A stretch of 64,000 nucleotides of DNA. Source: Triplophysa rosa. Its lineage: Eukaryota > Chordata > Actinopteri > Cypriniformes > Nemacheilidae. Made by a program: the position numbers and the translations under genes. The notes under the pieces are model-generated. The model did not search any database, was not told the origin of the DNA, and was given only the letters and a program-made list of their open reading frames with translations. The stretch's first letter is position 1; each line of letters starts with the position of its first letter. The stretch spans positions 9,653,907-9,717,906 of the forward strand of contig NC_079893.1 in assembly GCF_024868665.1 (NCBI RefSeq), read 5' to 3'. This document shows positions 36,886 through 49,907 of the stretch, in pieces.

Positions 36886-39434
36886 AGTATTAGCTAAATG
36901 CTATTTTTATAGTGGCAAATGGCAAATAAGTATCTTCCAAAACAACTATATAAATGTAAATCAGCATGAACGCATTAAACTGTTCTAGACAAGTGGCTGT
37001 GAAAAGAAACATAACCTAAATTGTCATGCATGGCTTGTTTTCTGGAAGGTTTGTAAGGGACTGTTCTTTGTAAAACTGTTTTGAACTGTATATAGCATTG
37101 ATGCATAGCAAAAACACTATACACATTCAGTCAACCAAGTCAAGTAGCTCCCCCTGGAAAACCTACAGATCATCTTATTAAATACCCTATAAGAGCCATC
37201 AGAGGTGGAAATTTCCCTCATTTTCAGAAACAAATTTGCACCTTCTACTAGATGATGTATACATAAGCATCACTGAAATAAGGGCAAACATGCACACTTG
37301 AATGAAAATGTTAAGTAGTTGAATGAATTCACTATTTAAAATGCATACATGCCCAATCGCAATCATTTGAATAATTGAATAATTGCGGCCTTGTGCAACA
37401 GAAAATGTACACAAACATCTCTGTTATTTTATTAAAATTCAGTATATCATCTGCTTTCCGCAGGTAGCGTAATGTTAATTGGGGTAGGCTTGGAACTGAA
37501 TTGAATAAAAATGCCTCAATATTAATTCTAACAGGGCACTGTTATTTTCGGCAGGTTGATCACTTAAACTGCTTTGCGAAGATTAGCTATTAAGACTCAA
37601 GTTTACATGCTGAAATAGCTACTGTTTAGTGAATTTTCCTCTATATATATAATTTCCTAGAACACATACATATACACACACTGAGTTTGTGATGTAAACA
37701 GCTTGCAGCCAAACTAACCCAAGGGAACATTTGATTGGCCAAGCAAGTAATTACCTACCCTTGATCTATTTCTTTCCCTCTTTCAGTCCATTATCCTACA
37801 TCTACAGGAATGTGTTAAAATCAAACTGGCTGGTCAGTTCTAGTAGAACATACAGTACATGTGAGGATTTTAACATCTTACAGTTGTTACTGTAATCTTT
37901 GACATACATGAAATGTAACACATTAAACACATACAGTAGATAGTTTCATCAGACGCACACACCTGGCCCCAAGTTAACTTCCTGTCTTTGTTTGATTATA
38001 TATAACAATTAATTGTATATTTAATTTACATTCATATTGATTTATGTTAATATTTTATTGTATATTAATTGTATTAAATTAAATTAAACTGCTCAACAGT
38101 TATTGATTATTTGAGGGGGTCTACAGGAAGTTACGTTTTGGCCACATAACGTTTGTTTGTGTTGTTGCCGCTGAAACCATCTATGTAAGTCACAACCTCA
38201 CCCTCTAGCTGCTAGACAAAAAAATAAAACCTACTAAAATAAAAGAGAACCAACAGGCATAAAAGTCAAGGTGGTTTCATCCTCAGAGATTTCCATTCCC
38301 CCTCTTTCTTTTTGTTTCATTGGTTCTAAAAAGAGAGCCCGAGGCCTAATGACAGTTAACATCTGAAAGTCACATTGAACTGAATTGTTTGGATGTACAG
38401 AGGCAAAATACTCTTGAAACACGCCACTTACAGCTCACTAGATTTGGAGGTAAAGAGATGTTTGGAGCTTTGGTTCCCAGGTTATGTAATAATACAATTT
38501 GCCTACTACAGGTGGGCTGTATCCATAATTTAAAAACACACCCTGACCTGAAACACATAATAATTAACACCTACTTCCACCCTGACATTCAATGTAATCT
38601 CATCCCGAAACCTAAAGCCAAAGCGAGCTGAGAGGTTAGATGTCCTTTTGCTTTGATGTACAGTACATCTACAACTGCAATGGAAGGAAATGTGCTGCAT
38701 TCCTAAAGAGAATACACCACACGCACCTGGAATATATTTTCTTGAATCATGGATCATTATGGTCATACAGCACCATACATACACACAGCGATGATCATCT
38801 GTCCAGATGTGTGCACTTTCCTGCATTTCAAAAAGCTCTACACATACGCAAACATCTTACTATTCAGACTGTGTCGATCTTTAAAAAGCATTTTTCCTGC
38901 TCTAGTGCGTTCAAATTTCCTCTCCTGCCATTGGTTAAAATGATTAGACAGATTCAGCCGTACACAATTAATTTACTCCAAACTCATCAACCTAAATATC
39001 ACCAGGTTCCTTTTGCACATAAGCAATGACATTTTCAAGCACCGTTCATCCTAGCTTTCACTGGTTTTAATATCTGTTAATTCACACACTTCCTCCCCCA
39101 CCTCTCTCTATCTAATGTTGGAGAGGAACAGAGCAGGACTTGGATGCAGATAGAGGTGATACAGGGGTAAATCAGCCGGGTTTAGATGTCAATGGAGATG
39201 AACAGAATGAGTGGAGGAGCAGATTTAATCTCGTCTGAAATAAACCATCACAGGCCCAAGGTTAAGAAACTGGACACATCTGGCTGGCAGACCACCTCAA
39301 GAAACAATATCCATGTTTTTCCTCACACAACAAAGAGGATATGTGTTATAACTCAAGCCCACGGCCTTCATTTAAGGAAAAACTAAATGGGTCAGCATAC
39401 CAGTCCAAAAATTCAAGCCTATAATTTACTAACA

Positions 39435-39730
39435 AAAAATACCATGGAATTACCATGGTTATTTGGAAATGGTACCATGGTAATGTAAGGGGTGTCTTCA
39501 TATGGATTTTTTTGCATGTGCCATAATACTATGGTATTTTGGGTATTTAAGACCTACCGTAGCGTAAATTACATTGTAAAAATTGTAATTCATATAACAG
39601 CATGGTATTTTTAAAATTCATGGTATTTTACAAATAAGTAAACAAATTGGTAAACATGGTCATTCGGTACCATGGTAAATGTCAAGGTAACAGAGTACCA
39701 CCATCTGATGCCATTCATAGTACCACCCCA
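39435..39730. repeat. TACCATGGTA-rich palindromic repeat
   Basis: Multiple TACCATGG and CCATGGTA motifs, palindromic around several centres, typical of a fish interspersed repeat. Confidence 0.5.
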
Positions 39731-40349
39731 AGACCTTTTGATCATTTGTAAACAGCTGTATTTAAGGGTACTCGTGTATGTGTGTGTGTTTGCTAGACAG
39801 GTTTCCTAAGGGACAGATTTGTATGTGATGAGACGCATAAAGATTTAATTGATGGTGTTTTATGGTATTGATAAACTGTACACACAGGAGCAGAACTGGA
39901 ACACACATTCGGACCCTGGAGATCAGGAGATCTTTACAACATTTGCTTTCCATCAAAGAGGACATAAACAGAACAGAAATAAATAAGCTCTAAACCTTTC
40001 CAGGCCCTTAAGACCTGGGGCGTCTACTTGAGATAATAAAGCACATCATGAATTATTGAATTCTTCAAATACCTCTCTCTCAAATATAAACAAATAAATA
40101 AATCAGTACTGACCTGGTCGGGTCAATTCACACACGTTTTCTTTACGAGTCTCTGGAAGGTTTATCGTTTTAGGATCATAAAAAGTGCTGAAGCCCAAAG
40201 TTGTAAATAAACATTTAGGTTTTCCTCTTCTACAGCCATGAGAGAAACACACACACACATACAAAAAAGACAAGAATAACTCGTACACCTGGGGTCTGAC
40301 CTGCATACACACCAATGTGTCACTGCATTGCTAAATACATGAGACAAGC

Positions 40350-40384
40350 ATGTGTGTGTGTGTGTGTGTGCGCGTGTGCGTGTG
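40350..40384. repeat. TG microsatellite with G run
   Basis: TG repeats ending in a G run, immediately left of the GGGGAC repeat. Confidence 0.9.
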
Positions 40385-40392
40385 GGGGGGAA

Positions 40393-40655
40393 GGGTAAAC
40401 CCTACGGTATGGGGACAAAATGTCCCCACAAAGATGGCAATATCCAAAATTTTTGTCCTTGTGGGGACATTTTTTGTCCCCATGAGGAAACGAGCTTATA
40501 AATCATACAGAATTAACTTTTTTGAAAATCTAAAAGAGCAGAAAGTTTTGTGTGATTGTTAGGTTTAGGGGGTGGGTTAGGGGTAGGGAATAGGATTAAC
40601 AGTTTGTACAGTATAAAAACCATTGTGTCTATGGAATGTCCCCATAAAACATGGA
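40393..40655. repeat. Dispersed repeat with GGGGAC/GTCCCC ends, copy 2
   Basis: Contains GGGGACAAAATGTCCCCAC and a GGGGACATTTTTTGTCCCC hairpin. It is the reverse-oriented relative of 10372-10592 and sits between two TG tracts. Confidence 0.65.
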
Positions 40656-40663
40656 AACCAACA

Positions 40664-40707
40664 TGTGTGTGCGTGCGTGCGTGCGCGTGCGTGTGTGTGT
40701 GTGTGTA
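40664..40707. repeat. TG/CG microsatellite
   Basis: TG with CGTGCG steps, right of the GGGGAC repeat. Confidence 0.9.
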
Positions 40708-40952
40708 AAGTGACAAACGGAAAGCAAGAGAAGAGAGATTCGGGCAGGTATGTGCTGACTTGGCAGGTCAATCTCATTGTCCCCACACTTTCCATTGCTC
40801 AGTGTCTCTAACCTACTTTCTCTATTCAATTCCTTCATTTCTATTAGTTTATCTCTCTATTTCTCTGCCTTTATAGATGCAGAGTATTGAATTCCATATA
40901 TTTGCTCTGTTCCAAAAAACCTATTGGGGCAGCCAATGTGAATATATTGCAT

Positions 40953-41065
40953 GTGGGCAATTCCATGCAAATGTCAACCTCAAGATGAATAAATCAGGTT
41001 TTCACCGTACTGATAGATCAGATGTCAATATTTGGTGGTTTAAATACCCATGTGAAGATATTTTG
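40953..41065. repeat. Dispersed repeat, copy 2
   Basis: GGGCAATTCCATGCAAATG to TTTAAATACCCATG; matches 9018-9125. Confidence 0.6.
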
Positions 41066-41107
41066 AGAAATGTCATGGTTGGGCAGTGTTGTTTGGTTAC
41101 CAGCATT

Positions 41108-41300
41108 CTTCAAAATATCTTCTTTTGTGTACAAATTTGAACTGCCCGGACCTGCAATACCTTCTTGACATCTGTTCTATTAATTGGTTAGCGGTGAGTG
41201 TACAAAAATGACAGGACAAAAGAAACAGGGTGATGGGTACCGTGTCACAAGATTCAATTAATAAAAGAGAAAAATATTTAGGGCTGTGGTTGGAAAGTCA
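41108..41300. repeat. Locally duplicated segment, copy 1
   Basis: Contains CGGACCTGCAATACCTTCT, GTACAAAAATGACAGG and CACAAGATTCAATTAATAAA. It is repeated at 42345-42555. Confidence 0.75.
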
Positions 41301-42271
41301 GCTGTCTATTGTGCAGGCAATGAGGCGATTACTAGCTTTTAGCCTGTATGCATGTTCTGTTAATGTACCTGATTAAAATGCGCATCCGATTCAGGAAGAC
41401 AGCATGTATATCTTGTCAATCCTCAGGAAGGATGGATGGATAATGATGGCAGGTGAAGTGCAGCCTCACGTGACTCCCTCCTGGGAAAACAGTAAATAAA
41501 TAATAAGCAAAAATAAACAAAAGAAAGTACAACTGGGTGGGAAAAAAGTTGCCTCGTTGGCAGGCATAGTATCACAATGTCATCTAAAGTGTGAGCTCAC
41601 TGTGTTCGCGTCTGTGAATAATAATCTTCTGTTCCCTCCCCATATGTTCACAGCAAAATTTAATGTCAGTCTCAACACTTTTTCAAACACATACAGTATA
41701 CTCAAATGTCAAAATATTGTTATATGAGGATGGGGTTGGCCTAGTTCTGATATAAACGTACTTCCTCAATTATGTTTTGGCAGACGTTTTTTATTGGGGT
41801 GGAGACAAACAAGGTGGAGCGAGAGAGACCAGAAGAGCAAACTTTGACTGTGTCCCAAAAACTCTTCAGCGAAGTTTGTGTGTGTGGATGTGTAGACCGA
41901 GCTTTACACCATCTGTGGGTCTGTCAAGCCAATTTTCCGCACCAGGACCAGTGGACCTTCACAACCAGTACATCTCTGCCAAGAAAAGAAAGACTTTAAT
42001 GCCAAGAAAATCCCTTTCCTCTTTCAGCGTGCCATTCAGCCTCCATCTGCACTGACAGGGACTGGTGTGTTTAGACAGCTCCCTTCCATCTTTCATCATC
42101 TGTCCCTTATCTGCGCTTCAGCCTGTGATCCACCGAGAAGTGCCAATTAACAAATTAACACACAAACCTGAATTAAATGAATCATAAATCTCCCATTCTT
42201 CAATTCTGTGAGCCTTTATGTGATGGACAAGGTGAACAGACACAAAAGCAAGTTAAGTGACAAGGACGGAT

Positions 42272-42365
42272 AAAGGGATAGTTCACCCAAACATAAAAAG
42301 ACTGTCATCGTTTATTCACCCCCATATGTCATTCAGAGTCTCCAAAATATCTTCTTTTGTGTATG
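42272..42365. repeat. MITE left half, TAGTTCACC family
   Basis: AAAGGGATAGTTCACCCAAA through a TCATTCAGAG remnant; it runs directly into the duplicated segment at 42345. Confidence 0.6.
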
Positions 42366-42555
42366 AATTTAAACTGCCTGGAGTCGGACCTGCAATACCT
42401 TCTCGACACCTGTTCTATTAATATGGTTAGCGGGTAAGTGTACAAAAATGACAGGTGAAAAAGGTAAAACAAAGGTACCGTGTCACAAGATTCAATTAAT
42501 AAAAGAGAAAAATAGTTTTAAGTTAGCGCAAGAATAGTTAGGGCTGTGGTTGGAA
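42345..42555. repeat. Locally duplicated segment, copy 2
   Basis: Same order of motifs as 41108-41300 with a 15- to 20-bp insertion near TTTTAAGTTAGCGC, direct orientation, about 1.24 kb apart. Confidence 0.75.
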
Positions 42556-42747
42556 ACATACATCTTAAAATACAATTGTGAATCCGATTCCATGAATAGT
42601 CTTATGTCTTCCTGCCAAACAGTGCAATGCAAAACAGTCTTCTGCTGTACTGAACCACCTTTAGTTTCTGATGACTGAACAAATGCAGGATCCAGCACAA
42701 ACATTTCTTTACAAAGGTCACCTTAAAGCCTGCTGAATTGATCAGAA

Positions 42748-42750
<3 letters not shown>

Positions 42751-42822
<72 letters not shown>
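42751..42822. repeat. GA microsatellite
   Basis: Pure GA dinucleotides over 72 bp. Confidence 0.97.
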
Positions 42823-42824
<2 letters not shown>

Positions 42825-43247
42825 AAATATGACTCCAGAGGAAAGACACTGCTGCAGTAACCCACTATTAAATAAAACCCTTCAGGTGTTAAAAACGGTG
42901 TTAAAACGCAACTAAACCTGGTTGACTACGAGGTCACTTTGGTGAAAATGCATTAGCTTAATAAAATATTCACCTTAATGCTATGTTTCAAAGGAAAGTA
43001 CTAAAACAGGCGTTTGTTGTGTTGAACAATGAAGCCCGAGGTTAGGTACCACTTTGTATGTGCAGTTACACAGTGCTGGGCAGAGCCTGCTGGGACAGAT
43101 TAGTCATGAACTGTCATGAAGGAAAACATGAGCCATAATGGCTGCACATCTGTCCAGTGTTTGTGGCAGCCATACAGGAGAAATGGATTTGCAGGAAACT
43201 GGAAGAACCAGGGTTGCCAGTTACATTTATGAGTCGACCCCGCTACA

Positions 43248-44563
43248 TTTAAGTTTTAGTTCACCCCAAAATAAAAATCCTGTCATCATTTACTCACGCT
43301 CTTGTCATTCCAAACCTATATGACTTTATGTCTTCCGGAGAACACAAAAGAAGATATTTTGAAGAATGTTGTTGACTGGACCCCATTGACTTGCATTGGT
43401 TTTGTGTCCATACAATAGAAGTGAATGGGGGCCAGTGCTGTTCGGTTTCCAATAGGGATGCACCGAATGTTCGGCCACCGAATATATTCGGCCGAAAATA
43501 GCAAAAAACGCATGTTCGGTATTCGGCCGAATATGTGAAATGGCCGAATAAATTTTACCGAACATGACTCGAGAAACGATCAACTAGCAACCAGCGCAGA
43601 GAGAGAGAGAGACGTGCGCTTTATTAATGCCGCAAACATTTTGGCAGTGTGTGTGTGGAGCATTTTAAGGTGTCAGAGAAAGACACAGCACGGGACTTGC
43701 CGCACGGAAGTAAATTTCCTAATGAAAGCGTCTTTACCGGTCGGTAACTTGTGTACTTCAGACGGAAGCGGGCTGTCTGACAGTAGCCCCGCCGCTCGCG
43801 ACATCCTTTGACATCATACAGTGGTCGCGCGCACACAGTTCCCTGTACTAAACAACTTGTCAAAGTATGTTCGGTGCATCCCGGCCACGAGTGCACCAGA
43901 GAACAGTCAGCTTCTGTGGGCGGAGTTTGGAGGAGAGACGTGAACTGAAATGGTTGTCAGTCAGCATCAGTCAGAATTGCTTGCGTTCGATGTTTTTTTT
44001 TCTTCTTAAAATCACTTTGCAACGTAGCCTATAATAATCCAACAGTTTTAGTTTATTCGCATTTTTAGTTTATAGGCCTAATGTGGAATGACACTTTTTA
44101 ATGAACTGTTTTGTTGTAGGGGTACAGAGTAACTTACATTACATTCTTTTACCAGTCAGTTATAGGCCTAATTAATATAGGCTATTAAATGTTTTGTTTT
44201 AATGTATTTTGTTTTGCTCAATTTTATATTAAGTTGTATTGTATTTTATTGAAAAGCAAGACAAATTTTTAAAAGCAAATTTTGACTATTCAGTTTGTGC
44301 AATAGTGAAAAAATAGCTTAATAAATAGAAGAAATGCAAAAACCATATTCGGTGTTCGGTATTATTCGGCCTTCGGCCAAGTGTTTCACATCATGTTCGG
44401 CTTCGGCTTCGGCCAAGAATGTTAGATTCGGTGCATCCCTAGTTTTCCAACTTTCTTCAAAATATCTTATTTTGTGTTATAAAGTCATAAAGGTTTGAAA
44501 TGACAAGAGAGTGAGTAAATGATGAGAGAATTTTCATTTTGGGGTGAACTATCAATTTAAAGC
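43248..44563. repeat. TAGTTCACC-family MITE split by a hAT element
   Basis: The left half (to 43452) and right half (from 44442) together make a normal copy of the family, with inverted GAAGATATTTTGAAGAATG and CTTCAAAATATCTTATT arms and terminal GGGGTGAACTATCAATTTAA. Confidence 0.75.
43453..44441 (+). mobile_element. 989-bp hAT element inserted in a MITE
   Basis: Starts TAGGGATGCACCGAATGTTC and ends GATTCGGTGCATCCCTA, inverted. The flanks GTTTCCAA (43445-43452) and GTTTTCCAA (44442-44450) are an 8-bp target duplication with one extra T. Near 43635-43720 the plus strand reads VCVEHFKVSEKDTARDLPHG, possibly a decayed BED finger of a hAT transposase. Confidence 0.85.
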
Positions 44564-45323
44564 CTACTGGCGGCGCCGGCTGGTGTTTTGTGGTTCTTCT
44601 TTTGTTTCATCTTTACCTATGAATATAATTCCTATGTGTAGAGCAACGTGAAATAAGTCAAAAGCAATAATTTAGATGTTTTCATTCAAAGAAAATTAGT
44701 GAATTTTCGAAACATACAGCTGGAAAATGTTACAAATTGCGCATATTTTAGTGTTAATGATGTAACAAATTCTCAGCTCTGTTTAAATAACATAATGTCG
44801 ATTCTGGGGTTGGACCGGAGAACAAATTCTTATTCAGAACAAATTAAAATGTTTAATAATTTTAAGTATTTATTAAGAACAATTATTTTTTAAGCGCTAA
44901 AAGGATCATTAATAGAATCGCTATAGGGAACCGGAATAGTACAATGAAACCATAACTATAAGCAGAATAATTAAATTCCTTGCAGTTCCTGTAGCTGCTC
45001 GTTTTAGTAATAGACAGTATCCATTTTTAATTCATATTTCACAATGCTTCCACGCACATGTGTTCTACAAAGACATATGACGGAATTATGTAATAATCCA
45101 GCAGTCCATCTTTAGACAGAACTTCCATCGCTGAATTCACTTCAATCCATTATTCATTTGCTATGACTTATTAATGTTTCTTCGAAGAGAAACACAGAGA
45201 GAAATCAACACATCCTGAAGAGATCATAGGATAGAGACAATTTCTGAAAAACCATGAGGCAAATCACATTGATTAAATAATTCTTACTATACAGACACCT
45301 GCAAAAAAGGTTCTGTATGAGTG

Positions 45324-45400
45324 ATGAGGGCTTAGTGGTACAATAATCTGGACTGGCAGCCAAATGGTTAAGGGTTCAGTCCATGGGGTGCTGATTCTGA
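45324..45400 (+). mobile_element. Degenerate tRNA-derived SINE head
   Basis: CTTAGTGGTACAATAATCTG (A-box-like), then GGTTAAGGGTTCAGTCCATG (B box). No intact tRNA fold is expected. Confidence 0.4.
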
Positions 45401-45668
45401 AGTGGAGACCAACAGATATTTTTTTCAATCTTATATTTTTAAGGGGCAAAAAGTAATGTTTGTTTATGTGTGGCTAGTCAGGTCAACTGATGCATGAGGG
45501 ATACAAAATCGGAAACACTTAAAAAATCAGACATATTAACACCGCCTTTACGTATTTATACCCCTAAACATGATGCTGAACAAAACAAACTGTTATTGGT
45601 TGCTTTACATGGCAGTCAGACGGACTTTGGTGGTCTTTGGCCAATGAAAACTGTTATGATGTTCAGAC

Positions 45669-46399
45669 TAAGGTTGCACTGTGTACCGGTGCTACGTTAG
45701 CATCGCGATGCTAAAGCTTCAAAATACCCGCGATGCCTCTCTATTTTTTTGAAACGGTAGTATCGTAGTACCTTAGTTAATGTTGCATATGCGCATTAAT
45801 ATTTATTTGAACACTTACATCTGCCTTTTTGCGGTGTTTATCTCCAAAATGAATGTGTGTTTTGAATGTGTCGGGCGAGTTAATGATTCAAATTGGCGAT
45901 TTGAACGAGTTGGTTAAACGATTCACTAACTCAGTGGAAAATTGACGCCACCTACTGGCCGTTTTAGTAAGCCTAATATTTCCTTTTATGAAGACTGCTG
46001 TATCAATTAAACTTGTCCAACATTTGACTTAGTTCCTACGTGAAAAATTATCTAGTGTACTTTAGTATTTACTACAGTAAACTACTAAAACTCATAGATA
46101 CTAGTATTTTTTAGTCTTATCATAGTAAATATTTAAGTATACTGCAGTATAGTATTTACAAATGACTAAATGTAAATGTATTTGCTACAATTCATCCAAG
46201 TACTACAGTTAATACAACAACATATTATAGTGCAAAGTATAATACAGTTTACTATAGTAAATACAAACTGTTTAATCTAAATCTGTGTTTTTTGTATAGA
46301 TTTGAATTATATGGCACAGCATCGTGATACTACTTGGTATCGAGATACTTCAGCTGGTATAGTATCGTAAGACATGTTTATGGTACCGTGACAACCCTA
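45669..46399. mobile_element. 731-bp hAT MITE with 8-bp target duplication
   Basis: Starts TAAGGTTGCACTGTGTACCG and ends GGTACCGTGACAACCCTA. Flanked by perfect GTTCAGAC copies (45661-45668 and 46400-46407). Its ends relate to those of the outer hAT at 21869. The interior has a nest of TACTATAGTAAATAC palindromes. Confidence 0.88.
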
Positions 46400-47104
46400 G
46401 TTCAGACCTTCTACCACGAGTTTGAAAGTCTGGCTAGGCTACATAAGACTGTTTAGCAGGCTGACAGTGATCTTAAACTTTATACTGACATCTACTGGCA
46501 GGGAGGCCAGTAGAATATTTCACACAAATATTTTCAGTTACCAATGGCCAATGCCAATGCAGAAAACAAATAAGAAAGCTGCAGTATAACTAACTACTGT
46601 ACAAATGAACCACTCGATGCATGAATACCCACATCTTTGCATGTGACATGGCAAAATAACATCCAACCTGTGGGATGAGCTATATTTCTATCTTTAAGTA
46701 TGTGTGTGCCTGTGCTTTCGTGCATAAACATGCCCTATTTTGTTTATCTTTGCACAATCTGGGTGACAACCCCTGGGGAGAATCATTATCACTTAATTGA
46801 GAGTCGGGAAAGAACAGAAAATAATTTCAAGGACATGTTTCACAGTTTTCCTTTCATGTTGTGCCTCAGCTTTCGCTGTGCTGTGTTTAGTGCTGGGTCA
46901 TAGTCATTCCCTAATTAAAAATACAAGAAAATGGAACTGGAAACCTGGCATGTTGTGGGTGTACATTACCTGTGATTAGTTATAAAATCTCTTTTTCACC
47001 GCATGTCAATTAAATCCTGTCATAACATACATTTATTTGTTTATTTTATGATATGGTCTATTTGTCACACAAAGGTGTTTCAGGTGTTTGTTTGTTTGTT
47101 TTTT

Positions 47105-47330
47105 AAACAGAAATTAACATTCCCTGGTGGTTCTTTTTGCAACCAGAAAATAACGTTCTCTGATGTTTATTTATTGGTTCTTTTTGCAACCAGAAAATAA
47201 CGTTCCCTGATGGTTATTTATTGGTTATTTTTTGCAACCAGAATATAACGTTGGTTATTTTTTACAACCAGAAAAAAACTGAAAGTAACATTCCCAGATG
47301 GTTATTTTTTGCAGAAAGTTAGTGTATTTA
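47105..47330. repeat. Minisatellite, units of about 50-60 bp
   Basis: Four to five degenerate copies of TTTTTGCAACCAGAAAATAA followed by CGTTCCCTGATGGTTATT, shortening toward the right. Confidence 0.75.
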
Positions 47331-49777
47331 AAAAAATAAAACATCTTATTTCAAGTTATTTTTTGCAAGCATGTTTGATAGTGAAAAATATGACTTTTCA
47401 TATATTGAAACTAATAATCTAGAGTTTACACATTCTCTAATGGTAAAATTTGTCAAAACTGGTAAACGTCAGTGACTAACATGTGCAATACAGAAATTAA
47501 ATAACACGTGTTATACTGACCAAATTAAAGTAATAAATGTGCCCTTTAATGGCTGAAAATAGTAAACTAGTTAAGCTAAATGAAACTACAATTATAAATC
47601 CACCTGTTTGTAGGAAACCAGAAATGGTTGCCAGGAACAGTAAGAGTTTATTATTATTTTGACTCATGACACAAACAATTATCTGGCTGAAGAATTGTTT
47701 TGAACCACAGAATGAAATTTTGCAACACTGTTTCATAACAAAGACTTTGTTTTATGTTACTTATTGGTGAGACGGGCTTTTTAAATGATTAAAACTGAAA
47801 TTAGATTTGACTGCTTGTTTCCTATAAGAAATCAAATGCATGTAAACTGTGTAAAATTGCATTTTAATGCTGACGTATAAAATTAACCACCGTTTAACTT
47901 GTTTTTTATTTTATTTGCAGTAAAAGAGTAACCTCAGATTTAGTAATTGTCTCTCACCATAATAAGCACAGTTTAACCATGATTTCAGTAGTGAATCTAT
48001 GGCAATACAATAGCAAATCCGCCAAAACAGTTAACTTACTACACATTTACTCTAAAAGAAGGGATGCATGTTCACGTTTGCTTAAAGCTGTCGCGATGCG
48101 ATATGAGTTCTTCACCTGACATCACGCACGATGTAAACAGGCTCACGATAATTGATTACATAATAAGATAATATATTTTTTATAGTAACTGTTATATACT
48201 TTCTGTCACAACTCTCAGAACTCGCAGGCCAGTTTGATCCCCGTGCTTTCCTGTTAAACGAGTCCGCACTTAAACACAGCTTTTATGGGCTGATTCATTT
48301 CCCTTTAACCGCATTACAGTTTGCGAGCTGACAGTTCTGCTCCACTTCTCATGCTACAACTACACGGGCTTCAGCTGCCGACCAAAATAACCTCGCATTA
48401 CAGCGCGTGCTCTTACCTGTTGGTTTGATAGTTGGCGTTATTCTTATTTCAGGTGATTTATGCTCATTCTGTAGCTGAACAGGGCAGATGTCTGTAGACT
48501 GTGATTATAAAGCGCGTGATTCACTTTTTTTGCGAAAAGAAAGGCGTGGAATTAAGACATCAATGTTTGGTTTTTGGAGTCTTAACAAGTCCAGTACAGC
48601 AAAAAAGTTTCACAGAGTTTTTCCTGCAACATGAATGACCTGCGATAAAGCACCTGCACTTTTTTCATGACTTTTAGAAATGTAAAAACACTTTAAACAC
48701 ACTTTATCTATATAACGTAACAACTTTGCTGCACCAGTCTTATGTCTGCCTGCTTCCCACATTTTTTTCACAATAAAAGCGTGAATCTGGCAACATTAAT
48801 AGTGACTTCTGTGAACTTTCTCCCTCTATAATAAACTCAAATCCTGCACTTCGCGTGACGTTTCACTCACAATAAATGCTGCTGTCGAGATCAAACACCA
48901 CGAGACTTTTGTCAGGAAAAAACAAAGTGATGTGAAAGTGGTGGGAAAATTATGATTGCTCGCGAACCTGCTTATGGTAAATATGGCCCTTATCGTTTCA
49001 CGTAACGTAGTATGACAGTATGTGTCAGTATGACACATGTCAGTCATAATTTCAGCAAGTGATATATGTTTTACACAGGATGTACACAATGTTACACAAG
49101 CAAAAAGCATAATCTACAGGAAAATACAAGTAATACCAATATTATGATATATAATAATAATATAACATAAAATAGCTGGAATTATGTAATAATGTTATTT
49201 TATATGCACATCCGCTAGGCTATAGAAGTTATATGGCCTACCAATACAGTGTTCATGTCATATCTGGCTGTATTTAAACTATTAACAATTAAATCAAGAT
49301 CAACATCCGACCTCCCAAAACTAAAAACACTGTTTGTAATGTGTTCGGTTTATATGAAACAGTTTTTAACAGTGACGTACAGTAGCCGTGTGCTCACAGG
49401 GAGTGAGCACTGCAGCAGCCTGCTTAAGCCCACTGGATGATGCTGATAAGGTGCTTGGCGCTGAGAGCACTTCACATCCCACTGTGGGTCCTGATGAGAA
49501 CCTTCGTCATCTCCTGTACCTGCTAAAACCTGTTTTATTGGCAGCAGGAAAGTCCTTCAGGTTCAAATCAGAAAAATTTACACTGTCACATATTTACATA
49601 TATAGAGCTTTCCTTTTTTCTTTCTAAATGACACAAACCAGGAAGACAGGCAGGAAGTTAAAAGGGAGGAGAGATGCCTAAAACGTAGGGTAAACGTTTA
49701 GAATTGTTTTAAATTTGAAGTAAAACCAGATAAGCCAAAGGGTGTGATGTCATATGAGACTGTGCAAGATTTAAGTG

Positions 49778-49785
49778 TATATATT
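49778..49785 (+). promoter_or_regulatory. TATA-like box upstream of the plus-strand gene
   Basis: TATATATT lies 59 bp before the ATG at 49844, leaving room for a start site near 49808 and a 36-base leader. Prediction only. Confidence 0.3.
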
Positions 49786-49843
49786 CAGCTAGTTTAGAGG
49801 TTGGGAGACTTACACCGGAGTTTCTATCACACTGTCCTGTACT

Positions 49844-49907
49844 ATGACAAGAGCAGGTGCCATCGAACTCAGCATCCTCGTCTTCCTCATCTTCATCCAG
49901 CGGTGGA
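49844..49907 (+). CDS. Signal-peptide exon of the TMEM156-position gene
   Basis: 21 codons with a 12-residue hydrophobic core (ILVFLIFI) and TGGA/GTGAGC donor, phase 1. A at -3 of the ATG. A dispersed repeat fragment starts 13 bp past the donor. Confidence 0.6.

Larger units (their letters stand above)
33775..49843. other. Gene-poor interval between klhl5 and the plus-strand gene
   Basis: No protein exon could be supported. Named contents are listed separately: MITEs, two hAT elements, a GA tract, a duplicated segment and a minisatellite. The stretches at about 33950-36560, 36900-39420 and 47340-49770 show no structure I can name, apart from a GC-richer block at 48050-48500 whose splice-like TTACCTG sites have no open frame. 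Confidence 0.5.

Noticed and set aside
47105..47330. CRISPR-like array
   Set aside because: The repeats are adjacent and degenerate without unique spacers of constant size, and the genome is vertebrate; it is a minisatellite.
48050..48500. CpG-rich block as a promoter and first exon
   Set aside because: Splice-like sites are present but no open frame or linked exon was found.
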